NCBI GenBank assembly: GCA_902611815.1
Contig: CACMAZ010000009.1
Coordinates: forward strand, 1-42,828
DNA: 42,828 bases
Direction of reading: 5' to 3'
From: an uncultured Pelagibacteraceae bacterium
GTDB lineage: Bacteria > Pseudomonadota > Alphaproteobacteria > Pelagibacterales > Pelagibacteraceae
In this document: in pieces, positions 23,469-33,533 of the stretch
Numbering within the stretch: position 1 is the first letter of the stretch
Layout of the letters: every line of letters starts with the position of its first letter
Position numbers and translations under genes: made by a program
Notes under the pieces: generated by a model
Seen by the model: only the letters and a program-made list of their open reading frames with translations
The model's database searches: none
What the model was told of the DNA's origin: nothing

Positions 23469-23948
23469 ATGCAGGAAAAGTTTAAAAATTTACCTTTAAG
23501 AGTAGGTGTAGGTATTATTCTTTTAAACAAAGATAATAAAGTTTTTGTAGCTAAAAGATTAGATAATCCCAACAATTATTGGCAAATGCCCCAAGGAGGT
23601 GTGGATGGAGACGAAAAATTTTTAGATGCAGCTCTTAGAGAGCTTGAGGAAGAGACAGGCGTAAAAAATGTAGATTTAATAAAGGAGATTGAAGGTTATC
23701 AAACGTATTTTTTACCTGAAAATCTTCTTGGGATAATTTGGAGAGGTAAATACAAAGGACAAAAGCAAAAATGGTTTTGTATGAGATTTAAAGGTGACGA
23801 TACAGAGATCAATATTAAAACAAAAAAACCAGAGTTTTCGGAGTGGAGATGGATTGACTTAGATGAAATTACTAAACAGGTTGTGGACTTTAAGACTGAT
23901 GTATACAAAAATTTAAAAACTGAGGTTAAAAAAATTATTTTTAATTAG
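23469..23948 (+). CDS. rppH: RNA pyrophosphohydrolase (Nudix)
   Basis: A 159-residue Nudix hydrolase. The Nudix box runs at about 42-64 (GGVDGDEKFLDAALRELEEETG fits GX5EX7REUXEEXGU), preceded by NNYWQMPQGG and followed by YFLPENLLGIIWRGKYKGQKQKWF, typical of RppH/IalA. It removes pyrophosphate from mRNA 5' ends, or hydrolyses dinucleoside polyphosphates, and so starts mRNA decay. I chose ATG 23469 because RppH proteins begin close to YRVGVGIILLN-like sequence. An earlier in-frame start would run into ctpA. It converges on atpC with an 8-bp overlap. Confidence 0.93.
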   Translation: MQEKFKNLPLRVGVGIILLNKDNKVFVAKRLDNPNNYWQMPQGGVDGDEKFLDAALRELEEETGVKNVDLIKEIEGYQTYFLPENLLGIIWRGKYKGQKQKWFCMRFKGDDTEINIKTKKPEFSEWRWIDLDEITKQVVDFKTDVYKNLKTEVKKIIFN

Positions 23949-24336
23949 ACTTTATAGAATTTAAAACCTCAATTTTCTGATCTAATATATATCGTTCATG
24001 ATCTTTAATATTTTCTTTTTTTAAATCTTCCTCCGCGTCCTTCACAATTTTATCCACTTTATTTTTATCCATTTCTTTTAAGTCAAAAATATTGCTTGTT
24101 AGTATCGACAAAGTATTATCTTTAAATTCGACAATGCCATCATCTACATAATAATTTAAAATTTCATTTTTAGATTTTACGTCTATAATTCCTGGTTTTA
24201 AGAAAGAAATTAGAGGAATATGATCTTTTAAAATACCCATATATCCTTCAATAGCCGGGATAACTACTTCCTCGGTATCACTTTTTGTTAAAAAAGATTT
24301 TTCTGGACTTATGATTTCCAAATTAAATTGGTCCAT
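23941..24336 (-). CDS. atpC: ATP synthase F1 subunit epsilon
   Basis: A 131-residue protein with the epsilon beta-sandwich: FNLEIISPEKSFLTKSDTEEVVIPAIEGYMGILKDHIPLIS at 3-43 and a C-terminal helical part rich in charged residues (DAEEDLKKENIKDHERYILDQKIE). It belongs to the central stalk of F1 and regulates ATP hydrolysis. Last gene of the atpHAGDC operon, starting directly after the atpD stop. The 3' end overlaps rppH by 8 bp, leaving no room for a separate terminator. Confidence 0.95.
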   Translation of the reverse strand: MDQFNLEIISPEKSFLTKSDTEEVVIPAIEGYMGILKDHIPLISFLKPGIIDVKSKNEILNYYVDDGIVEFKDNTLSILTSNIFDLKEMDKNKVDKIVKDAEEDLKKENIKDHERYILDQKIEVLNSIKSN

Positions 24337-26630
<2,294 letters not shown>

Positions 26631-26638
<8 letters not shown>

Positions 26639-28169
26639 TTTTAAATTTTTCTTTTAAATCATTTATCAGAGATGCCAATTTTTTTTCTATATCCTCATCA
26701 AGCTTTCCAGAACTAGAAATACTGTCAATGATCTCAGGTTTTTCAGATTTACATTTTTCCAAAAGTTGGTTTTCGAAATCTTCGATATTTTTTAAGTCTA
26801 TATCATCAAGGTATCCTCTAACACCAGCAAATATAGTTAAGACTTGCTCTGCAACAGTCATTGGTGAATATTGTTTTTGCTTTAATAATTCTGTTAATTT
26901 TGATCCTCTATTTAATAATTTTTGAGTTGAGGCATCTAAATCAGAACCAAATTGTGCAAATGCTGCCATTTCTCTATATTGAGCCAACTCTAATTTAATT
27001 GAACCTGCAACTTTTTTCATAGCTTTAGTTTGAGCGGCTGATCCAACTCGCGAAACAGACAACCCAACATTAACTGCTGGTCTAATACCTTGGTTAAACA
27101 ATTCTGTTTCTAAAAAAATTTGCCCATCTGTAATAGAAATTACATTAGTTGGAATATATGCAGAAACATCTCCCGCTTGTGTTTCTATAACAGGTAATGC
27201 TGTTAATGAGCCTCCACCATTTGCATCACTTAATTTCGCTGCTCTCTCAAGAAGTCTACTGTGTAAATAAAAAACATCACCTGGATAAGCTTCTCTACCT
27301 GGAGGTCTTCTAAGTAATAGTGACATCTGACGGTAGGCTACTGCTTGTTTTGATAAGTCATCGTAAATAATGAGTGCATGCATTCCATTATCTCTAAAAT
27401 ATTCCCCCATAGCACAACCAGTATAAGGTGCTAAGAATTGTAATGGAGCAGAGTCTGAAGCTGTTGCCGAAACTATAGTCGTATAGTCCATAGCTCCTGC
27501 ATCCTCTAATGTCTTTACAATTTGCGCAACCGTAGATCTTTTTTGGCCTATAGCAACATAAATACAATAAAGTTTTTTGCTTTCATCATCTGACTCATTA
27601 ATTTTTTTTTGATTAATAATTGTGTCGATTGCGACTGCGGTTTTTCCAGTTTGTCTATCTCCTATGATTAATTCCCTTTGGCCTCTACCAATTGGAATTA
27701 AACTATCTATCGATTTTAAACCAGTTTGCATTGGTTCACCGACCGATTGTCTAGGTATTATACCTGGTGCTTTTACTTCCACTCTTCTTCTCTCTAGATT
27801 TTTTTCGAGATTAGCTTTTCCATCTATTGGGTTTCCTAACCCGTCAACTACTCTTCCTAATAATTGTTTACCAACTGGAACATCAACAATTGATCCAGTT
27901 CTTTTTACTGTATCTCCTTCTTTAATAGCCCTATCATCACCAAAAATAACTACACCAACGTTATCACTTTCAAGGTTTAAAGCCATTCCCTTTGAACCAT
28001 CAGAGAATTCAACCATCTCTCCAGCTTGAACATTATCTAAACCATATATTCTGGCTATACCGTCACCAACAGATAAAACTTGTCCAATTTCAGTAACCTC
28101 AGACTTGTCTCCAAATTTTTTGATTTGTTCTTTTAATATTTTTGTTACTTCTGAAGGATTTATATCCAT
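26631..28169 (-). CDS. atpA: ATP synthase F1 subunit alpha
   Basis: A 512-residue non-catalytic nucleotide-binding subunit. Walker A is GDRQTGKT (about 170-177), followed by [59 protein letters not shown] sequence and [15 protein letters not shown]. Forms the hexamer with beta. Its ATG follows the atpH stop without a gap. Typical length. Confidence 0.99.
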
Positions 28170-28700
28170 TTATACCTCAATCATCTGTGATTTAATTTGT
28201 TTAAGTTTATTTTTTAAGGAATTATCAATCATAATACTTCCAACTTGAATTATTAATCCTGAAATAAGATTTTTGTCTACTTTATAATCTAAATTAATTT
28301 TTGATCCAAACTTAGCGAAAAGCTCTTTTTTGATTTTTTCTACTTCATCATCTTTAAGTTCTTTGGCAGATATTAATTTTGCATCCACTTCGCCTCTTTT
28401 AAATGAACAATATGAAATAAAATCGTTTAAAATTTTATCTAAATAAAAAAGTCTGCGCTTGCTTACCAAAAAATTTAAGAATTTATTTAGTATTGGGTTA
28501 AAATTAAATTTTTTTGAGAGACCATTTAGCATTTCAACATGATCATTTTGTTTAAAAAGAGGGTTTTTGATAAAAGCATTAAATTCTTTTATTGTCTCCA
28601 AAGCTTTTAAAATAGATTTAGACTGGTGTTCGATTTCATCCGTAACATTAGTCTCAATAGATAATTCATACAAAGCTTTTGAGTAACTGTTAAATGCCAT
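28170..28700 (-). CDS. atpH: ATP synthase F1 subunit delta
   Basis: A 176-residue protein with the OSCP/delta layout: an N-terminal helical domain (YSKALYELSIETN, IKNPLFKQNDHVEMLNGL) and a C-terminal part ending DKNLISGLIIQVGSIMIDNSLKNKLKQIKSQM. It ties the F1 hexamer to the peripheral stalk. First gene of the F1 operon; as in other alphaproteobacteria the F0 genes are not adjacent. Confidence 0.96.
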   Translation of the reverse strand: MAFNSYSKALYELSIETNVTDEIEHQSKSILKALETIKEFNAFIKNPLFKQNDHVEMLNGLSKKFNFNPILNKFLNFLVSKRRLFYLDKILNDFISYCSFKRGEVDAKLISAKELKDDEVEKIKKELFAKFGSKINLDYKVDKNLISGLIIQVGSIMIDNSLKNKLKQIKSQMIEV

Positions 28701-28751
28701 TTTAAGTGAGTTTTTTCAAGTTAATATAATTAGATCGTTAAATTTTTGAAT

Positions 28752-28780
28752 TAATTAGCATATAGCCTAGATACGATCAA
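28752..28780 (-). promoter_or_regulatory. Probable promoter of the atpHAGDC operon
   Basis: On the minus strand TTGATC (28775-28780) and TAATTA (28752-28757) are 17 bp apart, about 50 bp before the atpH ATG, in the 115-bp gap after priA. Good spacing, moderate -10. This gap is one of the few long spacers in the window, in line with a separate promoter for a highly expressed operon. Confidence 0.42.
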
Positions 28781-28790
28781 GCTAGAGGTT

Positions 28791-28810
28791 AAAAAAAATA
28801 CATTTTTTTT
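28791..28810 (-). terminator. Possible A/T-only terminator after priA
   Basis: Eight A (28791-28798) and eight T (28803-28810) flank the four bases TACA, giving a hairpin just after the priA stop, reading on the minus strand with a terminal T-run. The stem has no G-C pair, so it is weak as a terminator and may only be low-complexity sequence. Confidence 0.25.
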
Positions 28811-28815
28811 CTATA

Positions 28816-30774
28816 TTAATTGAAGTTTATTGGATCAACATCAACTGAAAGTTTTATTTGAGGCGGTAGTTTAAAATTTTTAATAGTATTTAGTATCTGT
28901 ATTTGAATATTTATATTTTTACTCGATCTAACAAGTATTCTATTTCTATATTTGCCTCTAATTTTGTAAATTGGTGCATTTACAGGACCTAGTATATTTC
29001 CATCTGTTTTTTTTTTAAGTAATGTAACAAGCTCAGATGCAATTTTTTCTGACTTAGGGGCATCTTTACAACTTATTATAATTGAAACAAATCTCTCAAA
29101 AGGTGGTAATTTAAATTTTTTTCTCAACTCAAGTTCATTTCCTAAAAATATGTATGGGTCTGGATTTATAATTTGAGATATCACATTATTTTTTTTATTA
29201 ATTGTTTGAAAATATACTTTTGATGGCTTGCCCTCTCTTCCAGCACGCCCTGACAATTGATGATATAGCTGGACAGTTTTTTCAACACTTCTTATATCAA
29301 AACCTCGTGAAGCTAAATCTAAATCAAGTACTACTATGCAATTTAAATTTGGAAAATGAAAGCCTTTTGATATTAATTGGGTTCCTATTAAAATTTTAGT
29401 TTCATTATCAATAATTCTTTGTATTTCAATTTGTGAATTACTTTTATTAATTGTATCGCTTGAGAAAATTACAGTTTTTTTCCCAGGAAAGATTTTTTTT
29501 ACTTCTTCTAATATTTTTTCAACACCCAAACCACTATAAATAAATTCACATTTTTTATTATCAGATTTACAAATTGTTTCTAAGTTTTTTTTATACCCAC
29601 AATAGTGACATAAAATCTTGTTTATTTTTTTATGATAAACGAGATTAATAGAACACTTTGGGCAAGTGAAATTTTTTAAACATTTTTTACAAATAACAAA
29701 AGGAGAGTATCCTCTTCGATTAACAAAGAATAATACTTGGTCATTTTGTTTTAAGTGATTTTTGACTTTGCTAACAATTTTTTCAGTAAATAAACTATTT
29801 TTAATTCTTTTTTCTTTCGTTAAATCAATTAACTCATATTCAGGCAGCCTTGCATTTTTATATCTTTTTATAATTCGATGAGAAAAATACTTTCCTTTTG
29901 TTATGTTGTTGTATGTTTCAACTGAAGGAACAGCAGAAATTAAGTTTACTGGAATGTTTTCATAAGATGCTCTTGATATAGCCATATCTCTTGCATTATA
30001 AGCCACTCCCTCATCTTGTTTAAAAGATTGGTCGTGTTCCTCATCAACAATAATTATACCTAAGTTTTTAAAAGGCAAAAAAAGAGATGATCTTGCACCA
30101 ATTATAGCTTTAATATTTCCATTGCTTAAACCATTCCATATGATTTTTTTATTTTTTGGTGTCACACTAGAGTGCCATATAGCTGGTTTAAAACCAAAAA
30201 AATCTAAAAATTTTTTTTCGAATTCTCCAGTTAAACCTATTTCAGGTAGTAGTATAAGTGCTTGTTTATTTTGTTTAATTTTGTCTTTAATAAGATTGAA
30301 ATAAACTAATGTTTTTCCTGAACCTGTCGTACCTTGAAGTACATTAACACAGAATTTTTTATTTTTTTTAGATAAATTTGTTAAACACTTAAACTGTTCA
30401 TTATTTAATTTATAGATAGAAGTTTTAATTATGGAGTTATACTCAGTAAAATTATCAATTATTTTGTTTTCGATAGCCTGATTACTTAACAAATGAAGTT
30501 TCAAAGCCATTCCTTTGGGGACAATGTTATATTTTGAAAACCAATTTAAGAAGTCTATTGTTGTTTTTTTTAATGGGTTAACATCTAATTTCCTTAATAT
30601 TTTTTTTAATTGAAACTTTTTTGATTGATCCTGCTCAAACTCGTTCCAGACAACGCCATTAATTTTTTTTTTACCGAAAGGGACTTCAACATAGTCACCT
30701 ACCTTTAGATTTATATCAGAGGTGTATGTAAATGGATGATCAAATATATTTGGGATAAGAATTGGAAACTTCAT
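28816..30774 (-). CDS. priA: Primosomal protein N' (replication restart helicase PriA)
   Basis: A 652-residue superfamily 2 helicase. It shows an N-terminal DNA-binding domain (VEVPFGKKKINGVVWNEF), Walker A GTTGSGKT (about 149-156), the DEEHD box (about 243-247), a cysteine cluster with several CxxC pairs binding zinc (about 355-420: CKKC, CPKC, CHYC), and C-terminal helicase motifs GTQLISKGFHFPNL and QLSGRAGR. PriA reloads the replisome at collapsed forks. It is shorter than E. coli PriA (732), mainly in the N-terminal part. It lies between lpd (19 bp upstream) and the F1 operon on the same strand. Confidence 0.95.
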   Translation of the reverse strand: MKFPILIPNIFDHPFTYTSDINLKVGDYVEVPFGKKKINGVVWNEFEQDQSKKFQLKKILRKLDVNPLKKTTIDFLNWFSKYNIVPKGMALKLHLLSNQAIENKIIDNFTEYNSIIKTSIYKLNNEQFKCLTNLSKKNKKFCVNVLQGTTGSGKTLVYFNLIKDKIKQNKQALILLPEIGLTGEFEKKFLDFFGFKPAIWHSSVTPKNKKIIWNGLSNGNIKAIIGARSSLFLPFKNLGIIIVDEEHDQSFKQDEGVAYNARDMAISRASYENIPVNLISAVPSVETYNNITKGKYFSHRIIKRYKNARLPEYELIDLTKEKRIKNSLFTEKIVSKVKNHLKQNDQVLFFVNRRGYSPFVICKKCLKNFTCPKCSINLVYHKKINKILCHYCGYKKNLETICKSDNKKCEFIYSGLGVEKILEEVKKIFPGKKTVIFSSDTINKSNSQIEIQRIIDNETKILIGTQLISKGFHFPNLNCIVVLDLDLASRGFDIRSVEKTVQLYHQLSGRAGREGKPSKVYFQTINKKNNVISQIINPDPYIFLGNELELRKKFKLPPFERFVSIIISCKDAPKSEKIASELVTLLKKKTDGNILGPVNAPIYKIRGKYRNRILVRSSKNINIQIQILNTIKNFKLPPQIKLSVDVDPINFN

Positions 30775-30793
30775 TTGTAATACAAGAGATATA

Positions 30794-32194
30794 TTACGAA
30801 TGAATCTGTCTTTTATCTACTGATAATGCAGCTTCTTTAATTGCCTCAGAAAATGTAGGATGCGCATGACAAGTCCTTGCAATGTCCTCAGAACTTGCAC
30901 CAAATTCCATCGCAACTGCCATTTCTGCAATCATTTCACCAGCATGGGGACCTATAATATGTACCCCTAACACTTTGTCAGTTGAGTTATCAGCTAAAAT
31001 TTTTACAAAACCTTCGGGCTCATCAATTGCCTTAGCTCTAGAGTTTGCCATGAATGGAAACTTTCCTATTTTATAACTTATATTTTGTTTTTTTAATTGT
31101 TCCTCTGTTTTTCCGATAGTTGCTACTTCTGGAGAAGTATAAATAACTCCAGGAATTAAATCATAATTTACATGTCCAGATTGGCCTGCAATAATTTCTG
31201 CCACTGCAATACCTTCTTCTTCAGCCTTATGGGCTAACATCGGTCCTTGAATAACATCACCTATAGCATAAATATTTTTTTTATCTGTTTTAAAATTTTT
31301 ATCTACTTTAACTCTGCCTTTTTCATCAGTTTTTAATTTTATATTCTCTAAATTTAGGTTATCGGTAAATGCTTTTCTACCTATTGAAATTAAAGCAACA
31401 TCACAATCATGGGTGTTTTTTTCTCCCTTGCTATTAGAAGTCTTTATTTCTACATTTGCACCTTTTTTTGTAATTTTCTCTACTTTTGTGCTCATATGAA
31501 ATTTTATGTTTTGTTTTTTTAAAATTTTCATAAATTCATTTGAAATTTCTTTATCCATTCCAGGTGTTATGTGATCTAAAAATTCAATTACATGAACATC
31601 AGAGCCTAATCTTGACCAAACTGAACCCATTTCAAGTCCGATGTATCCGCCTCCGATTACAATCATTTTTTTGGGAACTTTTTTTAAAGAAAGAGCGCCT
31701 GTTGAAGATACAATTCTTTCCTCATCGAAGTTAATATTTGGCATTTGAGAGGGTTCTGAGCCTGTTGCTATAATTATATTTTCCCCCTCTATTTCAGTCT
31801 CTTTTCCTTCAGAACTTTTAATTTTTATTTTTTTTTCAGAAACAAAGCTTCCGAAACCCTTTAAATAAGAAACTTTATTTTTTTTAAATAAAAACTCTAC
31901 TCCTTTAGTTAATACAGTTACAGCTTTGTCTTTATTTTTCATCATTTTATCTAGGTTTAATTTGATATCACTTATTTCGATTCCTAATTTAGAAAAATTT
32001 TTTGCTTTTTGAAAATTTTCAGAGAGATTCAATAAATTTTTGGAAGGGATACATCCGATATTTAAACATGTTCCACCTAAAGTACCCCTGTATTCTACAC
32101 ATGCAGTTTTTTTTCCTAGTTGAGCAAGCCTTATTGCACAAACATATCCACCAGGACCACCACCTATAACAATTGCATCAAATTTTTCAGACAT
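30794..32194 (-). CDS. lpdA: Dihydrolipoyl dehydrogenase (E3)
   Basis: A 466-residue FAD disulfide oxidoreductase. It has the FAD motif AIVIGGGPGGYVCAIRLAQLG, the redox disulfide in GGTCLNIGCIPSK (about 40-52), the NAD motif MIVIGGGYIGLEMGSVW, the second FAD contact NIYAIGDV, and the C-terminal active-site HAHPTFSE. It reoxidises dihydrolipoyl groups of the 2-oxoglutarate dehydrogenase complex and perhaps other 2-oxoacid complexes. It follows sucB by 4 bp, completing sucA-sucB-lpd. Confidence 0.97.
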   Translation of the reverse strand: MSEKFDAIVIGGGPGGYVCAIRLAQLGKKTACVEYRGTLGGTCLNIGCIPSKNLLNLSENFQKAKNFSKLGIEISDIKLNLDKMMKNKDKAVTVLTKGVEFLFKKNKVSYLKGFGSFVSEKKIKIKSSEGKETEIEGENIIIATGSEPSQMPNINFDEERIVSSTGALSLKKVPKKMIVIGGGYIGLEMGSVWSRLGSDVHVIEFLDHITPGMDKEISNEFMKILKKQNIKFHMSTKVEKITKKGANVEIKTSNSKGEKNTHDCDVALISIGRKAFTDNLNLENIKLKTDEKGRVKVDKNFKTDKKNIYAIGDVIQGPMLAHKAEEEGIAVAEIIAGQSGHVNYDLIPGVIYTSPEVATIGKTEEQLKKQNISYKIGKFPFMANSRAKAIDEPEGFVKILADNSTDKVLGVHIIGPHAGEMIAEMAVAMEFGASSEDIARTCHAHPTFSEAIKEAALSVDKRQIHS

Positions 32195-32198
32195 AGAT

Positions 32199-33533
32199 TT
32201 ATAAATTTAAAAATAATCTTCTTGGGTCCTCCAAGTTTTCTTTAACAGTTTTTAAAAACGAGACTGCCTCTTTTCCATCAATTATACGATGATCATAAGA
32301 TAATGCTACATACATTATTGGTCTAATTTTAATTTCATTATTAATTACATATGGTCTACTAACAATATTATGCATGCCCAAAACACCTGATTGTGGTAAA
32401 TTTAAAATTGGAGTGGATAACATAGAACCATATACGCCCCCATTACTAATTGTGAATGTTCCACCTTGTAGGTCTTCAATTGTAATTTTTCCGTCTCTAG
32501 CCTTATCAGATAGAGTTTTGATATTCATCTCTATATCTGCAAATGACATTTCATCTGCATTCTTTAAAACTGGCACCACCAATCCTTTTTCTGTTCCAAC
32601 CGCGAAGCTGACATTGTAATAATTTTTATAAATTATGTTCTCACCTTCTACCTCTGCATTGATTGCTGGATATAACTTAAGCCCAACTACACAAGCTTTG
32701 ACAAAAAATGACATGATGCCCAGTTTAATTTTGAATTTTTGCTGAAAATCCTCCTGATTTTCTTTTCTCATGTTCATGATATTTGTCATATCTACTTCAT
32801 TAAAAGTAGTAAGCATGGCTGCATTTTCTTGGGATTGTTTTAACCTTTTTGCAATTGTCATTCTTAACCTAGACATTTTAATTTTTTCTTCCTCTCCAAA
32901 TTTTAATTTTCTTTCTGACGGAGCAGGTTTAACACCCATTAAACTTAGCAAGTCTCCTTTAAGAACCATCCCGTCTTTGCCTGATCCCTTGATTTCTTCT
33001 ATATTTAAATTATTCTCATTTATTATTTTTCTAACAGCAGGTGACATAATTTTTTCTTTCCCTGATTTAACTTTTTCATCACTTTTTACTTCTTCAGTTA
33101 AAACAAGTGCCTCTTCCTCAAGTTTCTGACTTACTCCTTGTTTAGGTTGAATTTTTAAATTTTTTTCCTCGTTATTATTGTCAAAGAGTTTGGTGTCTCT
33201 TTCTTCATCCAGTTTAATTATATTGTCATTAATATTTTCCGATGGTTTAGCCGTGGCTTTTATTTTTTCGATTTTATCGTTTTTAGAAGCTGATTGACCT
33301 CCCATGATAGACCCTAATGTTGCTCCAACTTCAACCGTAGATCCTGCTTCAAAATTTATTTCTCCTAATATCCCTCCAGTTGGTGATGGTACTTCTAAAT
33401 TTACTTTGTCAGTTTCTAACTCAACAATGGGTTCATCTGCTTCAACGCTGTCACCTTTAGTTTTAAGCCATTTTGCAACTGTAGCTTCGGTTATGCTCTC
33501 TCCAAGGACAGGAACAACTATTTTTTCTGACAT
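32199..33533 (-). CDS. sucB: 2-oxoglutarate dehydrogenase E2 (dihydrolipoyl succinyltransferase)
   Basis: A 444-residue protein. An N-terminal lipoyl domain (1-77) carries the lipoylated K43 in [15 protein letters not shown] long charged linker (about 80-160) and a peripheral-subunit-binding domain (about 163-198, [21 protein letters not shown]) follow. The catalytic domain ends with [29 protein letters not shown], containing the active-site His and Asp. The GESITEATV opening and the EDPRRL end point to a succinyl- rather than acetyltransferase. It starts directly at the sucA stop. Confidence 0.97.
   Translation of the reverse strand: MSEKIVVPVLGESITEATVAKWLKTKGDSVEADEPIVELETDKVNLEVPSPTGGILGEINFEAGSTVEVGATLGSIMGGQSASKNDKIEKIKATAKPSENINDNIIKLDEERDTKLFDNNNEEKNLKIQPKQGVSQKLEEEALVLTEEVKSDEKVKSGKEKIMSPAVRKIINENNLNIEEIKGSGKDGMVLKGDLLSLMGVKPAPSERKLKFGEEEKIKMSRLRMTIAKRLKQSQENAAMLTTFNEVDMTNIMNMRKENQEDFQQKFKIKLGIMSFFVKACVVGLKLYPAINAEVEGENIIYKNYYNVSFAVGTEKGLVVPVLKNADEMSFADIEMNIKTLSDKARDGKITIEDLQGGTFTISNGGVYGSMLSTPILNLPQSGVLGMHNIVSRPYVINNEIKIRPIMYVALSYDHRIIDGKEAVSFLKTVKENLEDPRRLFLNL

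Noticed and set aside
27622..28029. Long open frame of 135 codons antisense to atpA
   Set aside because: It is the mirror of the highly conserved atpA frame; its protein is of low complexity and matches no family I know. Similar antisense frames in speB, sucB, sdhA and mmsA were left out for the same reason.
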